This document shows, in pieces, positions 53,680 to 63,471 of a stretch of 64,000 nucleotides of DNA. The notes under the pieces are model-generated. The model did not search any database. It was not told the origin of the DNA and saw only the letters and a program-made list of their open reading frames with translations. This DNA comes from Rhodospirillales bacterium (GTDB lineage: Bacteria; Pseudomonadota; Alphaproteobacteria; ATCC43930; CGMCC-115725), in the NCBI GenBank assembly GCA_028291405.1, contig JAQGID010000265.1, forward strand, positions 1-64,000, given 5' to 3'. Numbering within the stretch: position 1 is the stretch's first letter; every line of letters begins with the position of its first letter. The position numbers were made by a program, and so were the translations under genes.

Positions 53680-54075
53680 ATGGCTTCGACATCGCGTACG
53701 GACGTACAGGATTTGACCAAGAAGGCGGCTGACGTCGCAGAAGTCGGCCTAGAGCATGCCCGGACCTTCGGGGACACGGCACAGGCCTCGGCGCACAGTG
53801 TTGCCGACCAGGCGCAACGCGTCGCCGGCGTCGCTGGGGAGACGGCGCAGCAGCTGGGCAAGCAGGCCAGCGAGACCGTGCAGCAGCTTTCCAGACAGGC
53901 GGAAGAGATCGCCGGACAGGCGCGTGAGATCGCGGGTGAAGCCTATCGTCGCGGCGAGCAGGCGGCGGAATACGTTGGCGGTCGGGTCGAGCAGCAGCCG
54001 CTTGCGAGCATCCTGCTGGCGTTCGGCATCGGCTACGCGATCAGCTATCTCATTCACAGCCGCTGGTCCGCCTAG
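53680..54075 (+). CDS. DUF883/ElaB-YqjD-like small membrane protein
   Basis: 131 residues from ATG 53680 with GGAGGAGGACGACC upstream. Residues 1-105 form a long amphipathic helix with heptad-like Ala/Gln repeats (GETAQQLGKQASETVQQLSR, QAEEIAGQAREIAGEA), similar to LEA-type or apolipoprotein-like helices. A single C-terminal helix (LASILLAFGIGYAISYLIHS) anchors it. The layout is like ElaB/YqjD, ribosome-associated inner-membrane proteins of stationary phase. Its function here is inferred only from that likeness. Confidence 0.8.
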   Translation: MASTSRTDVQDLTKKAADVAEVGLEHARTFGDTAQASAHSVADQAQRVAGVAGETAQQLGKQASETVQQLSRQAEEIAGQAREIAGEAYRRGEQAAEYVGGRVEQQPLASILLAFGIGYAISYLIHSRWSA

Positions 54076-54120
54076 GGTCAGCGTCCGCTCGCCGATCGGC
54101 TGAGGGCGCTCTCGGGGCCC

Positions 54121-55356
54121 TCAGCTTGTTTCGAGCCGATCGAAGCGGCGAAGCTCGGGAAAGAGCCGCAGCCACCAGAGAACGACGGCAAGCGTCCCGA
54201 GGCCGCCGATCAGCACCGCCGCGACGGCACCGAACCACGCGGCTGTGACTCCCGATTCGAACTCGCCCACGAGATTGGACGTCCCGACGAACAACGAGCT
54301 GACGGCGCTGACGCGTCCGCGCATGCCATCCGGCGTGAGCGTCTGGATCAGCGTCTGGCGGACGACGACGCTGATCGAATCGGCTGCGCCCAGCACGGTG
54401 AGAGCGACCAGCGACACCCCGATCGAGGTCGAGACCGCGAAAATGATCGTCGCCGCGCCGAACACCGCGACGGAGACAAGCATGACGGTGCCGAGGTGCC
54501 GGCGCAGCGGATAGCGCGCCATCAGGATCGTCAGGGCAAGGGCCCCGATCGCCGGGCCCGAGCGCAGCAGCCCCAGTCCCCAGGGACCCGTCATCAGGAT
54601 GTCGCGGGCGAAGATCGGCAGCAGCGCCGTGGCGCCGCCGAGCAGAACGCCGATCAGATCCAGCGAAATGGCGCCGAGAATCGCTCGTTGCGTGAGGATG
54701 AAGTGGATCCCGCCGAACAGCGAGGTGAGGGTGAACGGGTCGCGCCGCGGAGCCGCCTGCGCGACGCGGATCCGCAGGGTGATGATGCCGCCGAGCAGCG
54801 TGATCGCGGTGCCAACGGAATAGACCGTCGTCGGGCCGAGGACGTAGAGCAGGCCGCCGATCGCCGGTCCGATGATCGTCGCTGCCTGGTTCGACGATGC
54901 GGAGATCGCGAGGGCCCGGGTCAGAGTCGCGCGCGGCACGAGCTGCGGCAATAACGCGCTCGACACCGGATTGTCGAAGGCACGCGCGGCGCCCAGCACC
55001 ACGACCAGCGCCAGGATCGCCTCGAAGCTGAGCCATCCGAGGGCGCTGCCGATGGCGAGCGTCGCCATGGCCCCGCCCTGCGTGAGGCGGCTCACGGCCA
55101 GGATGAGGCGCCGGTCGAAACGATCTGCCACACTCCCGACGAGAAGCGCCAGGATGACGAACGGAAGGAATTGCACGAGCCCGACGAGACCGAGGTCGAA
55201 GGCGCTGTCGGTCAGCTCGTAGACCTGCCAGCCGACGGCGACGGCCTGCATCTGCGCGGCGAGGCTCGTCGTTAGCCGGCCGAGGCAATAAAAGGCGAGG
55301 GGGCGATGACGCAGCAGCGACAGTTCCGACGATTCGGAAACGGGTGAAAGCGCCAT
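54121..55356 (-). CDS. MFS exporter, MFS_3 (EntS-like) type
   Basis: 411 residues with twelve helices. Seen: RHRPLAFYCLGRLTTSLAAQ, MQAVAVGWQVYELTDSAFDL (helix 1-2), LVGSVADRFDRRLILAVSRL (motif A), SASSNQAATIIGPAIGGLLY (motif C region) and the repeat VLGAADSISVVVRQTLIQTL. The enterobactin-exporter class moves siderophores or other hydrophobic solutes outward. No siderophore gene is close. Confidence 0.9.
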   Translation of the reverse strand: MALSPVSESSELSLLRHRPLAFYCLGRLTTSLAAQMQAVAVGWQVYELTDSAFDLGLVGLVQFLPFVILALLVGSVADRFDRRLILAVSRLTQGGAMATLAIGSALGWLSFEAILALVVVLGAARAFDNPVSSALLPQLVPRATLTRALAISASSNQAATIIGPAIGGLLYVLGPTTVYSVGTAITLLGGIITLRIRVAQAAPRRDPFTLTSLFGGIHFILTQRAILGAISLDLIGVLLGGATALLPIFARDILMTGPWGLGLLRSGPAIGALALTILMARYPLRRHLGTVMLVSVAVFGAATIIFAVSTSIGVSLVALTVLGAADSISVVVRQTLIQTLTPDGMRGRVSAVSSLFVGTSNLVGEFESGVTAAWFGAVAAVLIGGLGTLAVVLWWLRLFPELRRFDRLETS

Positions 55357-55441
55357 GATATGGGGAATTTGCTCCGGACTACGGCTCGTCCGGCGATCTT
55401 AGGAACAAATCGCGGCGGGAGCTATGCCGGAACCGTCCGGA

Positions 55442-56137
55442 TCAAGCCGCGGCCGGGATGCGGCGGTAGTTCCACACCGAGGCGGGCGGGAAGTTGAGCC
55501 AGACGCGGGCCGCGACGCGGCCACGTAGCCCGAGTTCGCGGACCGCGACCGGCGAGCTCAGCGAATAGGTGTACTGGACGAAGCGGCCGGCCTCGCCCAG
55601 GAGATAGAACGCCTGGTCGACGATCTGACCGCGCACCCGTTTCGACATCGAAACGAGCGGCAGGCTGGAAACGACAGCGGAAGCGGCCTTGATGCCGAGC
55701 GGCTTGAGCAGGGCGACGAGATCGGTGGCATCGCCTTGGACGACGCGGAGCTCCGGGAAACGGCGGCGCAGCAGCTTGTACAGCCGCTCGTCACGTTCCA
55801 CGACGATCAGCCGGCTCGGCGGCACGCCGGCGTCGAGCAGCGCCTTGGTGACGCTGCCGGTCCCGCCGCCCAGCTCGACGACGAATTCCGGCCGCCGGAC
55901 ATCGACCTGGGTCGCCATCGCCCGCGCCAGGAACCGGCTCGACGGCGCCAGCGCGCCGATGCGGTGCGGCGCCTTCAGCCAGCTGCCGAGAAAGACCGCC
56001 ATATCGCCGTCGCGGCTGGTCGCCGCGTGGCGCAGGCGGCGATGCCGGGTCAGCTTGTCGGAGTCGCGGCGGGGAAGGAGGGGCGAGAGGACCGGCACGG
56101 TCTTATCGTTGATGCTCATGGGAGATGCTTGCGCCAT
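55442..56137 (-). CDS. Phospholipid N-methyltransferase (PmtA)-like
   Basis: I use ATG 56137; ATG 56119 and TTG 56164 are in frame and no start has a good ribosome site. Seen: MAVFLGSWLKAPHRIGALAP and SSRFLARAM, then the SAM fold FVVELGGGTGSVTKALLDAG, LIVVERDERLYKLLRRRFPE, VVQGDATDL, VVSSLPLVSMSKRVRGQIVD. This is the layout of Rhodobacter/Agrobacterium PmtA, which makes phosphatidylcholine by methylating phosphatidylethanolamine at the membrane. An rRNA-dimethylase-like label would be broader. Confidence 0.82.
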   Translation of the reverse strand: MAQASPMSINDKTVPVLSPLLPRRDSDKLTRHRRLRHAATSRDGDMAVFLGSWLKAPHRIGALAPSSRFLARAMATQVDVRRPEFVVELGGGTGSVTKALLDAGVPPSRLIVVERDERLYKLLRRRFPELRVVQGDATDLVALLKPLGIKAASAVVSSLPLVSMSKRVRGQIVDQAFYLLGEAGRFVQYTYSLSSPVAVRELGLRGRVAARVWLNFPPASVWNYRRIPAAA

Positions 56138-56279
56138 TGTTTCGGAATTCTCGGGCTCGATCAACCGATCGCGGGCCGGCTTCGCGCGACTTGCCCATCC
56201 CCGAAGGATTGCTATGGCTCACAAAGAGTCTACCGTTGCGGTCGAGATCGGGACGGGATCAACGTCAGGAAGGTAAGAA

Positions 56280-59200
56280 ATGCCGCTTCGTGAGGAAGAG
56301 CGCAAGCAGGCTGTTGTCGAGCGCCTCGCCGGCCTGACCGCAGCGACCGGCGGCGCGGCACATGCCGCAGCGTTCGGGCGTCTCGTCGAGTCTCTCTATG
56401 CGCGGGTCCCCCCGGCGGATCTCCTCGCCCGCGACGAGCGGGATCTGCTCGGCGCCGCCCGCTCGCTCTGGGATTTTGCCGCCGTGCGTCCTGCCGGCCA
56501 GGCGATCGTGCGGGTCCTCGGCCGCGACCCCGATTCTCTCTGTTGGCAGCCGCCGCGCACCACGATCGAAATCGTCAACGACGACATGCCGTTCCTCGTC
56601 GATTCGGTGACCGCGGCGCTCAACGCGATGAACCTCACCGTCAATCTCGTCATCCATCCGATCGTCCGCGTCCGTCGCGGCGAGGGTGGGCAGCTCCTCG
56701 ACCTGGATGGCGATATCGCGCACGAGGCTCATCGCGGCGGGTCTCGCGAGTCGTGGATGCAGGTCGAGCTCGCGGCAAATGTCGCGCCGCTCGGCCGAGA
56801 CGCGATCGCCGCGCGGCTGGCCGCCGTGCTCGTCGACGTCCGCCATGTCGTCGCGGATTTCCCGGCGATGCAGCACCAGATCGCGGCGGCGATCGCCGAC
56901 ATCGAGCGCGGGCCGGTACCGATGCCGGCGCGCGACGCCGAGGAAGCCGCTGCCTTCCTGCGCTGGCTGGAGCAGGACAATTTCACCTTCCTCGGCTATC
57001 GCGAATATCGCTACGGCAACCCGTCGCCCGAGGCGCCGGTCGTGCGCCGGGGCGTCGGACGCGGCCTTCTGCGCGACGACGACTATTCGGTGTTCGACGG
57101 GCTGCGTCACTTCGCCGTACTGCCGCAGGTTGTGCAGCAGTACTTGATGCGCAAGCGGCTCTTGACGATCAGCAAGTCGAACCGGCGCTCGACCGTGCAT
57201 CGTCCGACCTATATGGACGCGATCGGCGTCCAGATCTTCGCCGCCGACGGCACCGTGGAGGGCGAGCATCTGTTTCTCGGCCTGCTCACCTCGGCCGCCT
57301 ATGGCGCCAGCCCGTCTACCGTCCCTATCCTGCGCGTCAAGATCAGAGGCGTCATGGAGCGCGCCGGTTTCTCGCCAGGAAGCCACGACGCTAAGGCGCT
57401 GCAACAGATTCTCGACACATTTCCCCGCGACGAGCTGCTCCAGACCACCGAGGCGGAGCTCTATGAGACGGCGATCGGCATCCTGAATCTGCAGGAGCGT
57501 CAGCGCGTCGCGCTGTTCCTGCGGCGCGATCCTCTCGAGCGCTTCGTGTCCGCTCTCGTCTACCTGCCGCGCGAGCGCTACAGCTCGGAGCTGCGCCGTC
57601 GCATGACGGCTATTCTCGAAAAAGCCTGCGCCGGCCGGGTTATCAGCTTTCAACCGCAGCTCGACGACGGCGCGCTCGGGCGGCTCCATTTCATGATCGA
57701 GACGACGCGGGGCCAGGTGCCGGCGATCGACCCCGCAGCGCTCGAGCGCCGTCTCGCCGAAGCCGGGCGCCTGTGGTCCGACCGCCTGCAGGTCGCGCTG
57801 GTCGCGGCGCATGGCGAGGAGCGCGGGCTCGAGCTGCTGCAGCGCTATGCGGACGCCTTTCCGATCTCCTACCGCGAATCCCGGCCGATCGAGAATGCGG
57901 TTGCCGACATCGCGCCGCTCGAGGCTGTGCGCGACGGCGCGCCCCTCGGCATGCGGCTCTATGAGCGCGCCCAGCCCAACAGTCTCGGCTTTTCGATCGT
58001 CCACGCTGAGACCGCCGTTGCCCTCTCCGACCTGCTGCCGATGCTCGAGAACATGGGCCTCAAGGTCATCAGCGAGGTGCCGCACCAGATCGCCGGTGCC
58101 GCGACGAACGGTACGGGGCCGATGTGGCTGCAGGAGTTCGAATTGCTCGTGCGCGATGCTCCGCCGGGTGGCTCGTCGATGTCCGGCGCCCGCACACACC
58201 AGCTGCGGTTCGAGGAGGCTTTCGCCCGAATCTGGTCGGGCGAGGTCGAGGACGACGGGTTCAATCGCCTCGTCCTCGGCGCCGGACTCTCCTGGCGGCA
58301 GATCGTCGTGCTGCGGCTCTACAGTCGCTTCCTGCGGTTGGCCGGCGTCACCTTCAGCCTTGCGTATATGGAGGAGGCGGTCGCCCGCCACCCCGGCATC
58401 GCCGCAAAGCTCGTCGCATTGTTCGAGAGCCGGTTCGATCCGGCGCGTCGCGACGGTGCCGATCTGCGGGCAATCGCGCTGACCCAGGAGATCGACCATC
58501 TGCTCGATTCGGTGACCAGCCTCGACGAGGACCGCATCCTCCGCAACTTCCTGCAGCTCATCAACAAGACCCTGCGCACCAACTATTACCAGCGACTCGG
58601 CTCCGGCGAGCCGAAGCCCTGCGTTTCCGTCAAGCTCGCCAGCGAGCAGCTCGACTTCCTGCCGCTGCCGCGGCCGCTCGTCGAGATCTTCGTCTACAGC
58701 CCGCGCGTCGAGGCGATCCATCTGCGGGGCGGCCGCGTCGCGCGCGGCGGCATCCGCTGGTCGGATCGGCGCGAGGATTTTCGCATCGAGATTCTCGGTC
58801 TGATGAAGGCGCAGATGGTCAAGAACGCCGTCATCGTGCCGGTCGGCTCGAAGGGCGGCTTCGTCGTCAAGCGGCCGTTGCCGCCGAATGCTGCGCGCGA
58901 GCTCGTCCAGCAAGAAGGCGTCGAATGCTACAAGATCTTCATGCGCGGTCTCCTCGACCTGACCGACAACATCGTCGGGACCGCGATCGTGCCGCCGCCG
59001 GACGTCGTGCGCCACGACGGCGATGATCCCTATCTCGTCGTCGCGGCCGATAAGGGTACGGCGACGTTCTCCGACGTCGCCAATGCGATTTCCGGCGAGT
59101 ACGGATTCTGGCTCGGCGACGCTTTCGCCTCGGGCGGCTCGGCAGGCTACGACCACAAGGCGATGGGGATCACGGCGCGCGGCGCCTGGGAGCTGGTGAA

Positions 59201-61130
59201 GCGGCATTTCCGCGAGCTCGGGCGCGACACCCAGCAGAGCGACTTCACCGTCGTTGGCATCGGCGACATGGCCGGCGACGTCTTCGGCAACGGCATGCTG
59301 CTGTCGCCGCACATCAGGCTGGTCGCCGCCTTCAACCACCAGCACATCTTCCTCGACCCGTCGCCCGACGCTGCCGCCAGCATCGCCGAGCGGCGGCGGC
59401 TCTTCGCGCTGCCGCGGTCGAGCTGGGCCGACTATGACAGAACGCTGATCTCGCCCGGCGGCGGCGTTTTCGAGCGCAGCCTGAAATCGATTCCGCTGAC
59501 GTCGGAGGTCAAGGCGCTGCTGGCGATCGATGCGAACAGCGCGACGCCCGCCGATCTCATCCGTGCCATGCTGCGGGCGCCTGTCGACCTGCTCTGGTTC
59601 GGCGGCATCGGCACTTATGTCAAGACCAGCCAGGAGAGCAACGCGGACGTCGGTGACCGCGCCAACGATGCGCTGCGCATCGACGCAAGGGAGATCGCCG
59701 CAAAGGTCGTCAGCGAGGGCGCCAATCTCGGGGTGACGCAGCGCGGCCGCATCGAATATGCGCTGAAGGGCGGCCGCATCAACACGGATGCGATCGACAA
59801 TTCGGCGGGGGTGGATACCTCCGACCACGAGGTCAACCTCAAGATCCTCCTCGACGCCGTCGTCGCGACGGGGACTCTCGACGCCGCCGCGCGCAACCGC
59901 GAGCTCGCGTCGGTCACCGACGAGGTCGCGGCATTGGTCCTGCGCGACAATTATCTTCAGGGTCAGGCGCTCAGCCTCGCCGAAGCGGAGCGGGCGGAGA
60001 ATCTCGACCGTCAGGTCAGGCTGATGCACCGGCTGGAGCGCGAGGGCAAGCTGGCGCGCGCGATCGAGTTCCTTCCCGACGACGAGACGCTGACGGCTCG
60101 TGCCGCCGGAGGCACCGGCCTGACCCGGCCGGAGCTCGCCGTGCTGCTCGCCTATGCCAAGACGACGCTATATGCCGATCTGCTGAAATCGGAGCTGCCG
60201 GACGATCCGGCGCTGGCCAACGATCTGCTGCTCTATTTTCCGAAACCGTTTGCCGAGCGCTTCCGTCCGGCGATCGAGCAGCATCGGCTGCGCCGTGAGA
60301 TCATCGCGACCTTCATTGCCAACAGCATCGTCAACCGGGCCGGAATCACTTTTACGGCCGACCTCGCCGAGACGACGGGCCGAGGCGCGGGCGACGTCGC
60401 GCTCGCCTATGCGATCACGCGCGATGTCTTCGCGCTGCGCCCGATGTGGGACGCGATCGAGGCGCTCGACGGGGTCGTCCCGGCGGCGCTGCAATATGAG
60501 ATGCTGCTCGCGATCCGCCGTCTGACCGAGCGCGCGGCGACGTGGTTTCTGCAATCCGGGCTGGCGCTCGATCTACGTGCTCGCGTCGGCGAGTTCGGCG
60601 ACGGTGTCGTCGCTCTGCGCGATAATTTTTCCGAAATACTGCCGCCGATCGAGGCGGCGGCGCTGCAATCGCGCGCCGCCGAGCTCGTCGAGCGCGGCGT
60701 GCCGCGGCCGCTTGCCGAACGGGTCGCCGGGCTCGACCACCTGGTCGCTGCGGTGGAGATCATCCGGCTCGCCGATCTGGCGCGGCATGATCTCCTGGCG
60801 ACGGGCCGGATCTACTTCGGTCTCGGCGCGCGGCTCTCGCTCGATGCGCTCCGCGCCGCGGCGGCGCAGCTGCGGCCGGAAACCGCCTGGCAGAAACAGG
60901 CCGTCGCTGCGCTGGTCGACGATTTCTATCAGCACCAGAGCCAGCTCACCGGCCAGATCCTCGAGAGCGGCGCTGCCGCGTCCGTGGAGCCGTTCCTCGC
61001 CGAGCACGCCGCGGCGCTGGCGCCGCTCGAGGCGCTGCTTCAGGACATTGCCGCCGTCGCGCGGCCGGATCTCGCGATGCTGACCGTCGCGAACCGCCGG
61101 CTACGCGCGCTCGCGTCCGGGTCGCGCTAA
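56280..61130 (+). CDS. NAD-specific glutamate dehydrogenase, large (180 kDa) class
   Basis: 1616 residues from ATG 56280 (AAGG upstream), the full size of the L-GDH180 family. It deaminates glutamate to 2-oxoglutarate with NAD+, in catabolic direction. The long N-terminal part has IEIVNDDMPFLVDSVTAALN and ACT-like segments (GFSIVHAETAVALSDLLPML). The catalytic core begins at GGIRWSDRREDFRIEILGLM and holds VPVGSKGGFVVKR with the substrate Lys. NAD binding is at VVGIGDMAGDVFGNGMLLSP. A C-terminal helical part follows. It stands alone. Confidence 0.97.
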   Translation: MPLREEERKQAVVERLAGLTAATGGAAHAAAFGRLVESLYARVPPADLLARDERDLLGAARSLWDFAAVRPAGQAIVRVLGRDPDSLCWQPPRTTIEIVNDDMPFLVDSVTAALNAMNLTVNLVIHPIVRVRRGEGGQLLDLDGDIAHEAHRGGSRESWMQVELAANVAPLGRDAIAARLAAVLVDVRHVVADFPAMQHQIAAAIADIERGPVPMPARDAEEAAAFLRWLEQDNFTFLGYREYRYGNPSPEAPVVRRGVGRGLLRDDDYSVFDGLRHFAVLPQVVQQYLMRKRLLTISKSNRRSTVHRPTYMDAIGVQIFAADGTVEGEHLFLGLLTSAAYGASPSTVPILRVKIRGVMERAGFSPGSHDAKALQQILDTFPRDELLQTTEAELYETAIGILNLQERQRVALFLRRDPLERFVSALVYLPRERYSSELRRRMTAILEKACAGRVISFQPQLDDGALGRLHFMIETTRGQVPAIDPAALERRLAEAGRLWSDRLQVALVAAHGEERGLELLQRYADAFPISYRESRPIENAVADIAPLEAVRDGAPLGMRLYERAQPNSLGFSIVHAETAVALSDLLPMLENMGLKVISEVPHQIAGAATNGTGPMWLQEFELLVRDAPPGGSSMSGARTHQLRFEEAFARIWSGEVEDDGFNRLVLGAGLSWRQIVVLRLYSRFLRLAGVTFSLAYMEEAVARHPGIAAKLVALFESRFDPARRDGADLRAIALTQEIDHLLDSVTSLDEDRILRNFLQLINKTLRTNYYQRLGSGEPKPCVSVKLASEQLDFLPLPRPLVEIFVYSPRVEAIHLRGGRVARGGIRWSDRREDFRIEILGLMKAQMVKNAVIVPVGSKGGFVVKRPLPPNAARELVQQEGVECYKIFMRGLLDLTDNIVGTAIVPPPDVVRHDGDDPYLVVAADKGTATFSDVANAISGEYGFWLGDAFASGGSAGYDHKAMGITARGAWELVKRHFRELGRDTQQSDFTVVGIGDMAGDVFGNGMLLSPHIRLVAAFNHQHIFLDPSPDAAASIAERRRLFALPRSSWADYDRTLISPGGGVFERSLKSIPLTSEVKALLAIDANSATPADLIRAMLRAPVDLLWFGGIGTYVKTSQESNADVGDRANDALRIDAREIAAKVVSEGANLGVTQRGRIEYALKGGRINTDAIDNSAGVDTSDHEVNLKILLDAVVATGTLDAAARNRELASVTDEVAALVLRDNYLQGQALSLAEAERAENLDRQVRLMHRLEREGKLARAIEFLPDDETLTARAAGGTGLTRPELAVLLAYAKTTLYADLLKSELPDDPALANDLLLYFPKPFAERFRPAIEQHRLRREIIATFIANSIVNRAGITFTADLAETTGRGAGDVALAYAITRDVFALRPMWDAIEALDGVVPAALQYEMLLAIRRLTERAATWFLQSGLALDLRARVGEFGDGVVALRDNFSEILPPIEAAALQSRAAELVERGVPRPLAERVAGLDHLVAAVEIIRLADLARHDLLATGRIYFGLGARLSLDALRAAAAQLRPETAWQKQAVAALVDDFYQHQSQLTGQILESGAAASVEPFLAEHAAALAPLEALLQDIAAVARPDLAMLTVANRRLRALASGSR

Positions 61131-61158
61131 ACGACCGGGCTCGGCCGCAACCTCCCAT

Positions 61159-63243
61159 TCACGGGTGCGGCTCGTCCTTTCTGCTCTCCTTCTCGCCCTT
61201 CGGCGGCTCGGCCTTCGCTGGCGGCGCATGCTCCGGCGACGCTGCCGGATGCGGTGCCGCCGGGGCGACGACCGGCGGTGCGGCGGCGCGCGGCGGCGCC
61301 GGACGGGGCGCCTCTACCGCGATGGCGGGACGGGGCTCTGCAGCGCGCACCGCGGGATGCTCCGGTGGCCCGCGCCGTGGCTCGCGCGGGATCGCGGCTT
61401 CGGCGGCGGGCACCGGTGGATGCTGCGTCGGCGCGCTCGCGTTCGGGCGTTCGTCGCGAGGGTTCGGTGGGGTCGGACGGGCTCCGGGCGTTGTCGCCTG
61501 ATGCTGTGGCTCGGCCGCGGGCGCGCCGCGTTCGGGCGGCGCGACATTGGCGGTCGGGCGGTCGCCACGGTGCACCGGCGGACCCGGCGCCGCGACGGCA
61601 GGAGGGCGCGCCTCGCGCTGCTCGGGTGCCGACGTCTCGTGCGGCGCTGGAGCGAGAGTCGCGGTTGCCCCTTCGCGGCGGCGTATCGGCGGCCCCGGTG
61701 CGGCGGCAGCCGGCGGTGTCGCCTGTACTTGCGGCCGGACCGCCGGCGCCTCGCGCGGCACCGGCGCGACATTCGCCGTCGCGCCGGTGTTACCGCGGAT
61801 CTGCGGACCCGGTGCTCCCGCCGCGGGCTCACGAACCTGGCCTTGCGACGGCGGCGTGCGCTCGGCGCGACGGATCGGCGGGCCGGACGCTCGTGCGTTC
61901 GGCGCCTGGTCCTGGTCGGCCTGCGCAGGCTGGCGGCTGGGGCGCGCGGCAAGCGCGGGGGCGATCGCCGCCGGATGGGCGACGGGAGCGTCGGCGAGCG
62001 CAGAGGGTTGCACTGCCAGCGCTGCGCGGGAGACCTGGCGCGATCCGGCAAAGTCGCTCTGCCGCAGGACGACGGCATTCTCGCGGTTGCGATAGTTGGC
62101 GTCGGCATGGCTCTCGCGGATCGTCGTGCTCGTGATATTCGTCACGTTGACGACGTTGGTGATGTTAACCTTGCGGACGTAGGCGACGCTCGCCCGGTAG
62201 GACGGGACATAGACCTCGCGCGGCGCGAGCGGAAACCAGCCGACAGGACGGTCCCTGCCGAGCGAGAGACCGACATTCCAGCCGTCGCCGCCGATGAAGG
62301 CGACCAGCGCCGGCGCGTAGGCCGGACGCGGCGTGATGCGGCCCGGGACCCAGCCCCAGCGGTCGCGGACGCGGGTCCAGCGGCCGTAGTGGAACGGCGC
62401 GAACCCCCAGGGCTGATCGTCGATCCAGGTCCAGCCCCACGGGTCGACCCAGGTCCAGTGGCCGTAGCGATAGGGCTGCCAATCGACGGGTACCGCCTGC
62501 GGGTACCAGACCGGGCCGATATCGGCTTCGGTGCGCCAGCTGCCGTTGTCGTCGAGATCCTCGTAGCCGGTCATTTCCGGCGAGATATAACGCCGCGCCG
62601 GCAGGCTGCGCTCGCGGTGCTCGCTCGCCAGGCTCGCGTCGTCGAACGGGGTCGGCCGCGCCGGCTCGACGGAATAGGCGGGATTGTCGCCGGGTCCCGT
62701 GGCGATCGCCGCCTCGCCGCGCCGCAGCTCGATGGTCGACGTGGGGCCGACGAGCCGCGCTGAGCCATCGAGGACCGCGACTTCGGTCGGTTCCTGATCG
62801 TTGCCGGCGGTGATGCGGAAGGTACCGGGGCCGGTCACCTCGAGTGAGCCCCGGGGCGTTGCAATCGAATAGAAATCATCCGGCCGCGTATTGGCGACCC
62901 AGAGATTGATCCGCCCCTGCGGCGCGTTCGCCAGCAGCTGATGGTCATCGAGCGCGACGATGTCGAACTCCGTGCCGCCGTCGAGATGGATCGATATCGG
63001 CCCGACACGAAGCTCGGCCCGCGACTGCGGCTCGGTCCAGAACGAGCTGCCGGTAGTTACCGGATAATTGAGCGCCGCCGGCGACCATTGGTCCTCGTCC
63101 GCCATGTGCATCAAGACGGTACCCTCGATCGTGCTCAGTCGGCCGACCCGCGCCGGCGGGTCGGCCCAAGCGGCCGCGGCGGAGGCGGCGAGCCCCGCGA
63201 TGGCCAGGATGAGCATTGCGATTCTGCGAGGACGACGGGACAT
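61159..63243 (-). CDS. Secreted FecR/DUF6600 protein with proline-rich repeats
   Basis: 694 residues. Signal peptide cut near AWA-DPP. Residues 30-190 are a FecR-like beta domain (RVGRLSTIEGTVLMHMADED, YSIATPRGSLEVTGPGTFRI). Residues 240-340 are the Trp/Tyr-rich DUF6600 block (YGHWTWVDPWGWTWIDDQPW, FHYGRWTRVRDRWGWVPG). From 420 on it is low-complexity Pro/Ala/Arg with repeated APGPPIRR, GPQIRG, GPPVHRGDR units about 40 residues apart. It is probably periplasmic or surface-located; no function is assigned. Confidence 0.85.
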   Translation of the reverse strand: MSRRPRRIAMLILAIAGLAASAAAAWADPPARVGRLSTIEGTVLMHMADEDQWSPAALNYPVTTGSSFWTEPQSRAELRVGPISIHLDGGTEFDIVALDDHQLLANAPQGRINLWVANTRPDDFYSIATPRGSLEVTGPGTFRITAGNDQEPTEVAVLDGSARLVGPTSTIELRRGEAAIATGPGDNPAYSVEPARPTPFDDASLASEHRERSLPARRYISPEMTGYEDLDDNGSWRTEADIGPVWYPQAVPVDWQPYRYGHWTWVDPWGWTWIDDQPWGFAPFHYGRWTRVRDRWGWVPGRITPRPAYAPALVAFIGGDGWNVGLSLGRDRPVGWFPLAPREVYVPSYRASVAYVRKVNITNVVNVTNITSTTIRESHADANYRNRENAVVLRQSDFAGSRQVSRAALAVQPSALADAPVAHPAAIAPALAARPSRQPAQADQDQAPNARASGPPIRRAERTPPSQGQVREPAAGAPGPQIRGNTGATANVAPVPREAPAVRPQVQATPPAAAAPGPPIRRREGATATLAPAPHETSAPEQREARPPAVAAPGPPVHRGDRPTANVAPPERGAPAAEPQHQATTPGARPTPPNPRDERPNASAPTQHPPVPAAEAAIPREPRRGPPEHPAVRAAEPRPAIAVEAPRPAPPRAAAPPVVAPAAPHPAASPEHAPPAKAEPPKGEKESRKDEPHP

Positions 63244-63443
63244 GCGGCGATTCCTTTCGCCGGGCGCGCCAAGGACGGATTGACACGACGAGCGCTGGAT
63301 GTAAACGGGTGAGGCGCGGGATTTAGTCCGTGAGCGGATTACGACAGACGCACCGAATCCCTCAGGAAGGCGCGCGGTTGCGCGACCGACGTCGCAGCAA
63401 ACGCCGATGCTTGCCGCGCGTTCCGATAGGAACGGTTGACGAA

Positions 63444-63471
63444 GACTACCGGTGGTAAGCCACCGGTAGTC
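63444..63471 (-). terminator. Hairpin at the 3' end of acs
   Basis: GACTACCGGTGG, TAAG loop, CCACCGGTAGTC: twelve perfect pairs. Read on the minus strand it starts at the last base of the acs stop and is followed only by TTCGTC, so the T-run is weak. It is a likely terminator or mRNA end protector. Confidence 0.7.

Noticed and set aside
56265-60029. 1254-codon open frame antisense to the glutamate dehydrogenase gene
   Set aside because: Mirror-frame artefact of GC-rich codon use; Arg/Asp/His-rich composition with no domain, while the plus strand has full family motifs.
61165-62763. 532-codon plus-strand frame over the FecR/DUF6600 gene
   Set aside because: Arg-rich translation produced by the Pro/Ala/Arg-rich codons of the real gene.
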